Assembly: GCA_019787685.1 (NCBI GenBank)
Contig: JAHNUO010000003.1
Span: 558,001-622,000, forward strand
Source: Chiua virens
Taxonomy: Eukaryota > Basidiomycota > Agaricomycetes > Boletales > Boletaceae
DNA: 64,000 bases
Reading direction: 5' to 3'
Part shown: positions 39,701 through 50,886 of the stretch, one piece after another
Position numbering within the stretch: the first letter of the stretch is position 1
How the letters are laid out: every line of letters begins with the position of its first letter
Position numbers and translations under genes: made by a program
The notes under the pieces: generated by a model
The model's database searches: none
What the model was told of the DNA's origin: nothing
The model's input: only the letters and a program-made list of their open reading frames with translations

Positions 39701-41684
39701 CCACGCGATCCAAGCGGAGTGGTAGCGTTGCGAGTTGGAATAGCATCTCCAGGGATACGTTTGTATCCTCGGGAGCAATGTCTTCAGCTGCCATGTCTGC
39801 GATGCAATCGTCAGTGAATAGTAGCACCACGTCTTTCCAACACTCCCCTGGCGTAGAAGCAAAATCGCTTATTACGGGACCGTCGCCGATCGTTTATGAC
39901 CGGAACTGGGAAGTGGAAATGGAGGGGCTGCTGAAGGTGTGTGTCGTATTTGGCTGCCGTACATGAGAGTCGTTGATGCATCTGGTGGACGTAGGACATG
40001 TATGGGGCGATCAAGAGCCAACAGATTCTGCAACCTCTTGGTATGGTTTCCTCGACTCGTCCTTTACCTGCCATGCTGATTTGCATTTGGCATAGCCCAT
40101 CATGCCATGGCACGCAGCCGGAGCTTGCGAGTGGCTCCTGATCGGCTGATGACGCTGAAACGAGGTAGCATTAGAGGGATTCAGACCATCCTCGGTGCAC
40201 CATACAGTCCATACAGTAGCAACAGCAGTATCGACGGTCGTGCTAGTCCGTCGCCCAGCTTTGCGACCTCGACACACGAAGTAAGGTCACCTCCCAGTCC
40301 TGGTACTTCTTTGCTCATCTCCATTTTAGGGACTACACAGTTCGATGGCCGCGTTCCTTACGCCTGCCCTCGGTTTCGCATCCAACCTGTCCCACACCAT
40401 CATTCGCGAAACACAGGAAGACGAAGATCGAAGCTTCCAGAGTCACGAATCCAACTCGACGACCATCAGCATCACCGACGAAGAGCTCGCCTTGCTGGGT
40501 GCCCCATGGGCGAAGGAAGGGATGCTGTGTCGCAAACAGTATTGGGAATCCGCTGGAAAGCGGGCCAGGTCCAAGCAGTGGCTCGACGTATTTGTGGTCA
40601 TTCAACGCGGCGAGTTGAACTATGTTTACGTTCGGAGAGAACGGTGGGGGTGGGTCTCGTATCGTCGGTGGTGGCAACTGGCTTGTGAGTTGTTGGCTTC
40701 TTGTTGGCATTGGACTCTGACTGATCAACGTATACAGGAAAATGCGACCCCGGTCGGCACCGTCCACCTTGCGCATTCTTTGGCGCATGCGCTACCACCG
40801 CCGGGTTACAACAGACAACGGCCACATTGCATGGTGTTGACGCTTGCCAACGGTGGTGTCTACTTCTTCCAGGCAGGTACGGAAGAACTCGTTAACGAAT
40901 GGGTTTCGACGTGCAACTATTGGGCTGCTCGGACGAGCAAGGAGCCGCTCGCGGGCGGTGTATCCAACATGGAATACGGCTGGTCTCGCGTCTCGGATAA
41001 GCACCCACGATCTGCTTCGGACAATGACGTCCACCGCGACTATGACCGCACAGATACCCTCAGCGTCCGTAGTGGTCGGAGCAACCGTAGTAAGTTCGGT
41101 TGGCGGGAGGGCGTAGCGACTGTACGCGCGCCCATGTCGCCATGGAAAGACAGGACGACGATCAGTGATTGGAAACCGCCTATACCGCCAATGATATCGA
41201 GTATACATGACGAAGAGGCGCAGTTGGAGGCGTTGCAAAAGTATGTAGGGATGTTGAAGCAGGATCTCAAGCATCACAACGAGTTGCGTGAGCCGATGGC
41301 TGCCTTGGTGAGTCACCGGCCGTATTTGCCTCATTTGGCTTTCTGCTGACGCACGGCTGCCTAGTATGAACCTCGCTCAGCGAACGGGACCAAGCGCTGA
41401 GCAATTGGGAGAAAAAGTCCCAGCACCTGTTGACGGAGATCGTCAAGTATGAATCTTACATCGACTCACTGCAAGCCGGGATGAGTCTCCGATTGAAGAA
41501 GAGAGGCGAAAAAGCGTTGGAGCGGGCACTCGGGGGTGTTCCTCCCGACGACGATCTCTCCCGTTCGAGGACGTTGCGACGGAAAGAACGCGATCCCTCA
41601 GAGGAAGATACGATCTCAGAAACCGACGAACAGTCGTCGCGGCTGCATCATCGTCGGGAGACGGCGGAGAGCGGTCAGTGGTAG
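36716..41684 (+). CDS. Sec7-domain Arf guanine nucleotide exchange factor with PH domain
   Basis: Activates Arf GTPases at Golgi or plasma membrane; the layout resembles fungal Syt1/Yel1-type proteins. The N-terminal ~750 residues are disordered, Pro/Ser-rich (PPPPLPVPQSSSSRQ and similar). The Sec7 domain spans about 38990-39600: EEMQDPEERGKELAARCYQE, FLAADKIAEWLGG, RHYMDYFDFAGLRLD, the glutamic-finger region LKAETQQVDRILEEFSRRFW, and LLLNTDLHVADITTRMSRNQ. The PH domain spans about 40500-40950: KEGMLCRKQYW, WLDVFVVIQRGELN, PHCMVLTLANGGVYFFQAGT and WVSTCNYWAARTS. A coiled-coil tail (ALSNWEKKSQHLLTEIVKYE) leads to the stop at 41684. Extra bases (40621 and others) break the frame in several places. 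The start is uncertain; 36716 is the first long in-frame ATG after the GATA gene. Confidence 0.85.
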
Positions 41685-42344
41685 TCACATATGATACTCG
41701 ATTTCACCTTAATAGAGTGCCATCCATTTCTCTTTTACCTTTTTACTTGCGGAATATTTATGTATTGATATCTCACCTACGTCTTTTGTTCGTGTACACA
41801 CTCTTTTTTTCCTTAGCGGAGGTTGTGCTGTTTCCCTCTGAATGGATACTTATTTCTGGCGTGATATGCAACATTGGCAAGATGATCGCAAGGTACGCAA
41901 GTGTATGCAACTAACCCTCCAGTTGTGCTGGCAATATTGTGAGAACGACACGACACGACGGCTTTCATCATAACGTGTTTCCCCGGCACCTTGCTAAACC
42001 GGAAGATGGATCCCCCTACTTATTTTGGCGCATTGCTTTCGATTCGGATCCCCGTCATTTGACAATGAGTGCTCTGGAACAAGTAAAAGCGAGGCCTCCT
42101 TCTATCTGTGTTTGGAGGAATCACCCGTCTTTAGAAGCCCCGTGCGAAGAGGATAATGGAGTGCGGAACCTCGACTTCGGGAATGCGGAAATGTTCATGT
42201 CAGATAGATCACTTGTAATTCTTCCCTTCCCTCTTTTCCCTCAAAATACACGGATACTTATTTCTAACTAGGAACGCGACATAGATAAAAACTGCAACCC
42301 TGAAACAGATTGGCAAGATCCATACTAGGAATACTTCACTTGAG
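41685..42344. other. Intergenic region between convergent genes
   Basis: About 660 bp between the Sec7 gene stop and the GH76 gene stop. AT-rich tracts near 41720-41830 fit 3' UTR and polyadenylation signals. No gene seen. Confidence 0.4.
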
Positions 42345-44195
42345 TCATTTCGATTGCCTCGATGTACGCGCGGACATTACCTTGGCGGCCGACATGACTG
42401 CTTCAAGGCCACTCGCAGATGCCTGTGGACCCCATTTGGAGCCACCTTGGTTAGGCGCATACCACACCGAACCAACATCGTGCGTGGCTTTCAACGCGTT
42501 GTGATACACTGCCGCGTATTGCGACCCCAAGAAGCCGCCGTACTTCGTCGTGATCGACGTGTCATTGGCCCAATCCAAAAAGTACGCGATATGTTTCATC
42601 CATAAGCCCTGTGTTTGTGTGAACCATTTAGGTTGGTCGTCCATCGTGGTTATAGTGGGATGTGACGAGAAACGGTGCGCTCACCTTGAATAGTTGCTGT
42701 GAAAAGAGGACAAGGAAAACGTCAGTCATGCGCCTACAGGACATGGACGGTTAGAGAACCACTTCACTTGGTCTTTGTCACAGACAGAGCCATCTGATTT
42801 AGCATGATCGCAAGATTCTTTTAGGATATTGTTATATGCGAGCGAGCTATGCGTCGTGGCATTCAAGCTGACTTGTGCTTGCTGGAGAAGCGTCTTATTC
42901 TTCGAACCTTCGGCAGCATACAGCGCGGCAAGTCCAGATGCGATAACTGCCTATCAGGGGTGATGTGGAGCGTTAGGGGGAAGATGCAAAGATCCATGGG
43001 CAGATAAGAGGATGGAAGGAAGGACGGACCTGATTGTAGGTCCACGTGGTCTATGGTAAGATGATGAGTGCATGCGATGTTTTCTGGTATATCCGTATGA
43101 TGTGAGACATACCTGTCGATTGTTCTGGCATGTGTTGAGGTCTAGTCCGTCGTTGAACAAGCCCTGTGAATTTTGCATACCGGATTTCATCACTGCGAAG
43201 AGAAATACGTGACAGTTGATGTAAGTTCAATTTGGTCAGTAACATACACCAATCGTATTCCTTTGTCATATAGGGTCGGATCATAAACGGTTCTTAAGCG
43301 TGGACGCAGACAATCCCCTTACCTTGAGGGCATTTTGAAGGTATTTTTGATTGCTGGTTCTCAAGTACGCTTGAGCAGACGTTAAAAGAAATAATTCGTT
43401 GGTGATTGCGTTTTTATACGTGCGAGCACTGGACCACCAGACTACCAGCGAGTCGATCGATGGGGAGCAAGGACGTGAGGTGATTTCCAAGACTTACCTC
43501 CGCCGCCACAAATGTTGTCCCATGCTGCTGCAACCATATCATATATCGAGAGAGAACTCGACTAGTCAAAGAGATGAGAATGTATAGGTACAGTGAAATG
43601 GATCTCACCATATATGCGTTGCAATCCAAGCCACGGGTACCCTTGTAATCGCAAATCTTCCAATACGCGAGTATGACCCACTGCAGAATACTTACCACTT
43701 GAGTCGTCATGCATCATGCTCCATGTGGTGAGGAATCACATACCTGAGCGTCGTCATAACTTCCCTTGAAGAACCGGCCCCAGTCTGTGGGAGGATTCAA
43801 AGCGGCTCGTCCAATGTGTGAGTCGTCGGCGATGGTCGCGTAGGTGTCTTGATCCGTGGCAAGCATGAAGTTATGTAAATCCTCCAAGGTGTTCTGGATA
43901 CAATGTTTAAAGGTCTCGAAAGAGAACGGAAAGAAGCATAGGGTATACAGCATCGGTCCAAAGCTCGCCGTGAGTATACGAGCCAGAAGAAGGATTCCAA
44001 TATTTAGATTGTAACTCATTGGCAATCAGCTTGATTGACCTTGTCAAGCTTTCGTTTGGTGTCAAGGTACAATAGGGATGAGCGCACGTTTGCATCGCTC
44101 AACGCCTCTGAACATTGGCGGCGTTGCAACAAGACGGTATTTGCACCAATGAAAGTCAAAGCAGTTTGAAAGAGGGAACGAATGAAATGGCGCAT
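42345..44195 (-). CDS. GH76 family glycosidase (alpha-1,6-mannanase-like), secreted
   Basis: GH76 enzymes cut alpha-1,6-mannan backbones; fungal ones (Dfg5/Dcw1 relatives and secreted mannanases) act on cell-wall glycoproteins. The start MRHFIRSLFQTALTFIGANT gives a plausible signal peptide. Exons then read ELQSKYWNPSSGSYTHGELW, HNFMLATDQDTYATIADD and the catalytic Asp pair in GSYDDAQ, spliced to WVILAYWKICDYKGT. KNAITNELFLLTSAQAYL, MQNSQGLFNDGLDLNTCQNN and YNQAVIASGLAALYAAEGS follow. The last exon runs KWFTQTQGLWMKHIAYFLDW to the stop at 42345. Many small introns of 50-70 bp. No GPI-attachment hydrophobic tail is visible, so a free secreted enzyme is more likely than a GPI-anchored Dfg5 type. 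Confidence 0.85.
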
Positions 44196-44479
44196 GTTTG
44201 AGGTGGTTGACGGCACCCAACCGCCCCATGACCAAGAATTCCTGGGCCCCTAAGCTTTACTAACTTAGGCAGCGAACGGCTTGACGGCTCAGCGCTTACT
44301 TGGTCCAAGTTCAAATTTGGGGACTTCGTTCCTGGTTACCACCCAACGTTGATCAAAAGCTGCCTCCGAACAAAGCCCCGGCGGGCCGTTAGGTAAGAAT
44401 GATTCAGAACTTGAAAGTGTAGTATACGTACTGCCACTCAGTGGCAGTGTTCAGTCTGGCTTACTTACATTCCATAGGA
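44196..44479. promoter_or_regulatory. Upstream region of GH76 gene up to the repeat border
   Basis: Short unique region between the GH76 start and the beginning of sequence that recurs at 54.6 kb. A small hairpin-prone sequence (ctgccactcagtggcag) lies at 44431-44447. Confidence 0.35.
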
Positions 44480-45252
44480 ACCTTCTGAAAATACAATAGG
44501 CTTGAAACGGGACCTGTGCGTACCTCCAATGATGGCCTTGACTGCCATCACTAGGAGAGACTTGGAGGAGTGCAAGGTTGCAACGATTTCTACTCGAAAC
44601 CGGGGATTTCAATGATAATTCCGAGTCTCATGGTGCAGAGTATGTTTGTGCGGGACAGTAGGTAAGTCACATTCAAAGCGTTCCCTTCCAGACCTTATAG
44701 GTAGTACTTCAGTTTTTGAAAATAGTAGTATTCACAGCATTTGCGGAAGGTATCTCCAGGTTTTTATTTATTCTTTATAGTCGTTAAACGAATGGTCATC
44801 TAAGGTAAGCGGCTCTATTAAAACTCAGTACCCCGTGATGGTCCTTCATAAGAAAAAGAATATTAAAAAACTTACAAAACAATCGCAAGGTTTCTGATCG
44901 CCGAACCTGCGTAGTCTAAGTGATGCCGACAAGACTCGAGTCGGCGACTCGTTAGCTTGGATAGTCCTTGATGTTAGACGCCAGTGAAGTAAAACACGTG
45001 TCGCTCATACTGGTCTGTATGCCAGTCGAAAGGGACAAGGTAAGGAGCTCAGAATTTTATTTACAGCACAGACTTTGATCACGCCACCAGATGATTACTG
45101 GTCCATTGATCAATCTAAAACGCACCGCATCGCAGCCAGACTCTTGGGGAACCTTCCCAATACGTTCGTCGGGCGTCACATCTTGTGTATTAATATAATG
45201 CATGCCCTTCATAGTCACGCCCTCAGTGCGCCTCCCTATCCCCTCATCCACT

Positions 45253-46625
45253 ATGCCTCAAACGACCGGGCAAATGTACCTTACTTGCGCCTGGTTAGAG
45301 GCCATTCTATACGGTATGTCCCTTATAGGCCCAGACATCATCTACCTGTTGATCGAGTGATTGTTAGGGATCAAGTACGTGAGCATCCCGTATGTTTTGG
45401 CAAGCGCCGCCCGCTAACCCAAGTGGAGCTGCATGTTGTTCGGATTTTACATTCATATCTTAACGTCGAGTTGTACGACATCATCTCTTAGGTAACCTCC
45501 ACTAGTTCCAAAAATCTCACTGAAACAGTGTTCACTTATAACCTTCCAGGGTGCTCATTGCAGCTATCGTGCAATTTTCCCTATCCACCGCTCACGTCAT
45601 CGTTACATTCGTTCAACTACTCCAGGCATTTACCTACGGCATCAATGCTGATGCGTATTACAATAGTCGGGGACCGGTGTTCATTTTTAGCTGGTATATC
45701 TATATCATAAATGTAAGTTGCTTGTATTTGACTTGAAATCGTACATGCATCTGGAATAATCGGAGTTAGACCTTCATCCAGGAGCTGCTATTGGTATGTC
45801 TCTCTCCCGCCCTTCAAATTGATTCCACTAATTGCATGTTACATAGATATGGCGGTTGTATAATGTCTGGGGTCGGAACTTCAGAATCTGTATTGTTCCG
45901 GTATGTATCCACCATCCTGCCAGTGTCGAATGCGGCATTTAGCTTGAACAATAGTTGATCCTCTGGGCTGCGCATGTCAGTAAGTATTGATCATTTGAGG
46001 GTACAACACAACAAAATACTGAGGACAAACGCTTCCTCGAAGGTGTCGCGACAACCGCTGTATCCAGCTTCATACCAACAACGGTCACTGGTCCCAACGA
46101 TGTATTTTCTTTTGGCTTGGCCGGATGGGGCCTTGACGCTGCCACAAACCTCACTGCGAGTTTTGGCATCACATACCGTCTCACGACGGCAGATCGTAGA
46201 GCTGCTTCACTTCGGGTCCAGCCACGTCTAAATTACCAAAGCACAACGCTTTTGATAGTAGAGAGCGGTGCACTCATCACAACATGCACAGTAATCTTAT
46301 TCTGTCTGTTTGCATCTGGCCAGGAGGCTGGATTTGTGGGTGCATACATCGCGGCGCAAATTGCGGTGAGTCCTCTATACTAATTCGGTTGTTTATGTGA
46401 CTGAGACGCTGCTGTAAGACCTTGGCACCTTTGTTGATTGTTGCACGCATAGGTCTCGCTCAGACGAAATCGCGTGCTGGTACCAGTCCTGGCGGATGGC
46501 TTCCTTACCCTGTGGAAATTGGCATGGGACCCATATCCAGACCTCGAACCTCAGATGGAACAGGGAATCAACACGACAGTCCCACGGGGGATATGTACAA
46601 CACTAAGGTTGAGGTGATGGCGTAA
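45253..46625 (+). CDS. 7-TM integral membrane protein, Agaricomycete DUF6533/DUF6534-like, copy 1
   Basis: Start MPQTTGQMYLTCAWLEAILYG at 45253, then several short introns. Membrane segments are visible in RVLIAAIVQFSLSTAHVIVT, SRGPVFIFSWYIYIINTFIQ and ELLLIWRLYNVWGRNFRIC. More follow in VPLILWAAHVSVATTAVSSF, FGLAGWGLDAATNLTASFGI and LLIVESGALITTCTVILFCL. The tail is hydrophilic and ends at 46625. This pattern (W.GR.WRI-type motif after TM4, NxxxxxLIxxRL) is that of the large Agaricomycete family of unknown function, often compared with receptors. Exons 2-3 around 45360-45500 are hard to place and may carry a defect. The paralogue lies at 55300-56656. Confidence 0.65.
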
Positions 46626-46737
46626 CCGGAGGAATAAACTTTCGAGTACCATGAGTACTTAAAAAACACACTGGAAGGGTTCGAAGGGATGGTTTTTAAA
46701 TTGGGCTTATTTATGCACATACTCTCATGTACAATAT

Positions 46738-47262
46738 TTAGTTGTTGACCGACTACATTCTTCGGCCTGTATGGTTCTTCCAGGTATTTCATCTCTTCCG
46801 ATGTGAGAGTAATGTTGATGGCACCTAAAAGTACACCGATGTCAATGCTGTGTTTGGGACATGCACGAAAGGCTAACCAAGGAGGTCCAGCAGGTTATCC
46901 AATGAAGTGGTTCCAACAATTTGCGCTATAACACATGCTGAGTGAGTGACCACGCGAGCGCGGTTTGAGCCGTGCTGGTACCTTTCTTCTTGGTGACTTC
47001 TTCAAGCCTGTTTTACGGCGTTGGTGAATGGATGAATAAAGAAAATTTCACAAATAGTTACATGCACACCTTGGTCATGACCATGATTTCGTCGCGAGGA
47101 AGGCTTAGCTTCTTGATGGCTTTACCCAAGGTCACTTCCGATTCGCCATTGAAATATATCTTCACACACGTTACGATCTCTACCACCAGATCCGGTATGG
47201 ACATGCACCCGCAGTGTCAGAGGCGTTGATACCAGGGTCAGCATGTCGACCAGCCGTGCGAC
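46738..47262 (-). pseudogene. Aldo/keto reductase remnant (unit 1)
   Basis: Retains the C-terminal codons (SEEMKYLEEPYRPKNVV) and AQTALAWSLA, then jumps directly to the N-terminal part (NGESEVTLGKAIKKLSLPRD and EIMVMTK). About 960 bp that encode the central barrel in the 56.8-58.5 kb copy are missing; the junction is near 47020-47030. A one-base change near the end removes the natural stop (VVGQQLN instead of VVGHN and stop). The segment before NGESE stops matching near 47262. It cannot encode a working barrel. Confidence 0.85.
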
Positions 47263-47389
47263 GAGTGTTGTTTATTCCCGTGACGAGGGAGAATTCTGCG
47301 AGCGTCCTGTGAATATCTGAGCTCTGGCGAGGGTTCGTTACCGATACATGGGTGATGTCCAGTGTGCGACAGCTAGCTCTAGCTGTCGG

Positions 47390-48440
47390 CTTCGGTTTAG
47401 CACCAAGACCCGGTGGTGTTGGACCAGACATACTCCATCGCGGTCAAGATCACGAATACGGACGATCGCTTGCTGGACGTGGTCGTCGATGTGTTATTGC
47501 AGCCAACCGATGTGGATGAGGCAGGTGCTTTGCTATAGTCGTATCGGTGATCCGATCCCGATCGCTGACCGCGCACACCAGAGATCGTTGGGCTTGATCA
47601 AGGGCGTTCAGTGTGGGATGGTGCAACCGGTGGTCTCCGTCGCGCAGACCACAGCGTTTCCGGACAGTGGTGCGTCGGGGAATGAGACAATGGACGTCTC
47701 TGTCCAATCGAATATGACCGGTCGGGGGTCTGATGATCAACCACGATACTGGGGAGATTTTGAGGATTCGTTGATACCTGATGTCGAGTGCGTGCCAGTG
47801 CGTTTGTCGGGTGTCAGGATGTAGTGTACCGGCGATCACTGGAGATGTTGGCGGGGCTAGCGGATCTGGGGGTGCTGCAAGAGGACTGGGAGAGGCGTTG
47901 GTCACGACGGTGGTGTGGCGGCGTGTGGGTAGAAGAGGAGAGTTTATTCTTTTACGACGGGTACGATAACACGACAGGTATAGGGTTCTATCACGGAGAC
48001 AGTGCGAACCTCTTTTGTCGACACACGTTGCACTACCAATACTCAGTCTGCCACGCGGCATGGTCGTCGCACTGCTCAGTGTTCCTGCGACCGCGAAACT
48101 GTACATGCCAATCCCGATGACATTGACACTGCGGAACCGGGATGCGAGCCGGTCGGCAGGTATCAGCGGACCTATAGCCATCGGACAAATTCGTGATGGC
48201 TGGGGTGTGGAGGTGGATGGGTGTTCGTTGGTATTGATGCGCGTGGCGGCGCAGTACATGTAGTATAGCGATCGAGTGTGGGTATGTCCAGGTGTTTTAT
48301 CATTACGGGTGAATGTGCGGTTGCGCTGGAGGAACACATAATTGATGATGGATAGAGACGGATGGTGTTGGTGTTGCCGCATAAGGTGGGCATAGTCTGT
48401 CCGGATGGAGTCACGGTTACAAGGATAGATCAACGATGTT
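47390..48440 (+). pseudogene. TRAPPC11/gryzun-like 3' gene fragment
   Basis: Coding-like sequence in alternating plus-strand frames: YSIAVKITNTDDRLLDVVVD then VLLQPTDVDEAG; LIKGVQCGMVQPVVSVAQT and ETMDVSVQSN; LAGLADLGVLQEDWERR; KLYMPIPMTLTLRNRDASRS; VLVLPHKVGIVC. The order and the pattern of short beta-sandwich strands fit the C-terminal (gryzun) part of TRAPPC11, a subunit of the TRAPP tethering complex. The N-terminal two-thirds of that ~1,200-residue protein is absent. Multiple frame changes, more than the window average, point to a decayed fragment. Family assignment is from pattern memory. Confidence 0.5.
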
Positions 48441-48523
48441 GTGTATTGTTGACACGGGCTTCATCACCTGTCTTTCGCCATAATCTTCAAGTCGACACCG
48501 ACTTGGAACGTGCAACAACCAGA

Positions 48524-50523
48524 ATGAAAAGGCTTATGAGTCGGACTCGCTTCCCGTTCTTTCGATCCAAAGAACCTGCAGAGCTATCCTCCCCAGAACA
48601 ATCCCTCAAAGCATCATCCACAGAATCACTCGAATCACTCCCAGAACTTCCTGCAGAATCTATGCAAATCAACAACATCAGAAAGAAATTCGGACGCTTC
48701 AGAATCCTTATCGTCGGCCGGGCTAACGCTGGGAAGACCACGATACTGAAGCAAGTCTGCAACTCTACAGAGGATCCAGTGATCTACCGAAACGGAAAAA
48801 AGGTCTGCTTAAATGCCATGCAACAATGTCTGTCATGATGCGGGGATACTGATGGTCCGTGATCAGGTCAATCCGGCGAAGATGACGGAATCCACTAGCA
48901 GAGACGTGAGTTCCATGGTTGCTGTGACCTCTTTATTAGTTAACACGTCCCAAGCGCGGAATACATGATATCGAGAATGAACTGGTCTTTCGAAGCAACC
49001 CGAATTTCATTTTTCACAACTCGCAGAGCTTCGAAGCTGGCAGTGCAGAAGAATTCGAGCAGATGAAACACTTTGTTTCAGACCATGCAAAGACAACATC
49101 CCTCAAGAGGCAGATCCATGCTATATGGTACTCAGGGTAGTAACATTTATACCACACCTTCATTGACATGCTACTGAGTAGGTATTGTATTCCAATGGAC
49201 CAATACCACCGAGCTGTGTTGGCTGCTGAGGAGAAATTTTTTGGTGAATATGACAGAGGGAATGGTAAGCTTTGCAGAGGTCTAATGCTTCCTTTCTCAT
49301 ATTGTTTTCTGTTTGCACTGGCAGTGCCTGTTGTACTTATATTCACAAAATGTGAGGCACTCCTGGTGCAAGCCATTGCAGCCTTGACACCTGAGGAGAA
49401 AGAGCTACCTCATAAGGAAATGGTTGCAAAGGCACAGCACAATGCCAACATTTTGCTGAAAAAGAACCCTGCCTGGGAGATGGTACAAAAAATGAACTAT
49501 CCACCAAAAGTATATGTGGAGTTAAAGGGTGTGTGTGCATATATATTCTGGTGAGGTTAAAACTAATCTCAAATCTACAAAGACCTGCACAGGTCTAATG
49601 AGGGGTGTAAACTTCTCTTAGAAAAAACTGCAATGGCCTTGAATGAAGAAGCATTGCAGATGTTACTTCTGACTACACAGTGCACAAACATTATGCTTTG
49701 CATTGAGTGTGCCTTGAAAAGGTAATCAATTGAAACTGCATAAAGTTCTGGTTGTATCTATTAAAATATCTTACAGTGTCTTGATACCTTTCATTAATGC
49801 TAGACATGAAAAAGGTGAATCACTGACAGATCCTGAACAGCAGGGGTTGGTGGAAGCAATTGAATCATGGTTTCCAAATGTTAAGGTATGCAAGTGTCTA
49901 CACATTGTAAATGACAAGCATGTTAAACAAAATCCAACCCATGTTGGCCCTCTGTCCTGGCACCTGTCCTCTCATTTATAGGGAGTAAGTGCTTTTAGTG
50001 TTCTTGTTCCATTATTTTGATCAATCTACAATAAGCCCTTCACTGTTTCCTCAAGTACATTCCCACACTCTACATCATCCATAGTGAGCCCATTGATTTC
50101 ATAGTGATTTCTATCTCACATTGCATTCTTCAATATAGTCTTCTTTGGAACATACTCCATGGATCAATGCTCTTCATCTAGGCATTGGTCAGTTTTCAGT
50201 AATATTCAGTGACTGTATTCATTGCATTTGTAGACATGGCCATCACCCTAGAGCATGCCTTCTTTTTACACCAGCAACCTGAAGTTGTTGAAGACCCACT
50301 CACAATAGCAGGAAAGCTTTATGAATCATCTGGAACAATTCACAAAGTCAACAAGGCAATCTCTGAGCTTATTCCTCAATATGATTTTGAGGATACAGAA
50401 AAAATGACACAGCTTGTTATGTGCTTGATTTCCCAAAATCTTATGTGTGAGCCATCTGCTCTTCATGTTTCCATCATTATGAATGTTTTTGACATAATTT
50501 TAGCTACAAACATCCCCAAGTGA
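48524..50523 (+). CDS. P-loop G-domain protein, Agaricomycete expanded family
   Basis: Start MKRLMSRTRFPFFRSKEPAE, then a Ser/Glu-rich linker and the G domain: FGRFRILIVGRANAGKTTIL (P-loop, about 48712-48741). VFRSNPNFIFHNSQSFEAGS is the place of the DxxG motif. YHRAVLAAEEKFFGEYD follows, then VPVVLIFTKCEALLVQ (TKxE guanine-recognition motif). A helical C-terminal region follows: NEGCKLLLEKTAMALNEEAL, SVLIPFINARHEKGESLTD and SELIPQYDFEDTEKMTQLV. It stops at 50523. GT-AG introns fit throughout, so the frame is intact over the whole gene. In relatives I recall, the third motif reads DSRGFE; here it is NSQSFE, which would weaken GTP hydrolysis. The part after 49212 contains no CpG. Confidence 0.65.
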
Positions 50524-50886
50524 AATAGTGACTGTATCTTGAATGAGACAAAGCTTAGAATGTGTTGCATGTGTTATTGCCAGTGTATAGATTAGCAGAA
50601 ATGAAGTATGTCTAGTTGTTTTGAAAGCCTGAACCCATGCCATAGTCCCTGTGGAGGATCAAGCTAAATAGAATGTCTCACTGGTGCATAGTTTGGGGAA
50701 TCCATATTGGTTGCTTATTGACACATAGTACTTGAGATTGTCAAACACCAATGTCCTTGTGATGCCCTGAAAGGTCACCATTACATGCCATGCATCTTCT
50801 ATCACATCAAAACAAAAGGAAATGAGCAATATAACAAGCCTCTCATATACACTCAGAGATCATACAAATCTTTCCCACTCAGAACC
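49212..50886. other. CpG-free segment
   Basis: Read base by base, this 1,675-bp segment has no CG dinucleotide on either strand. The last CpGs before it are at 49056-49057 and 49210-49211, and CpGs resume at once at 50887. Flanking DNA has them every few bases. It covers the 3' two-thirds of the G-domain gene plus about 360 bp downstream, and is also more AT-rich and TG/CA-rich than its neighbours. This is the footprint expected from long-term CpG methylation and deamination. Confidence 0.9.

Larger units (their letters stand above)
44480..47262 (+). repeat. Tandem duplication, unit 1 (disrupted)
   Basis: Matches 54628-58268 in the same orientation. The left border is where both copies read ggaacctt..gaaaa.acaa.aggcttgaaa. 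The copy carries a 7-TM gene and the 3' part of an aldo/keto reductase. Compared with unit 2 it lacks about 960 bp (unit-2 positions about 57050-58010) inside the reductase. Similarity ends at about 47262, in the reductase 5' part. The YSH1-side tail of the unit reappears at 54153-54610, so the unit was later split by about 6.9 kb of other DNA. Confidence 0.85.

Noticed and set aside
44431..44447. Hairpin as a terminator or transposon end
   Set aside because: The 17-bp near-palindrome is short, lies in unique DNA and has no partner at the other end of the duplicated unit.
47450..48433. 327-codon minus-strand ORF
   Set aside because: Arg/Thr/His-rich with no motif, and exactly antisense to the TRAPPC11-like blocks, which are much more protein-like.
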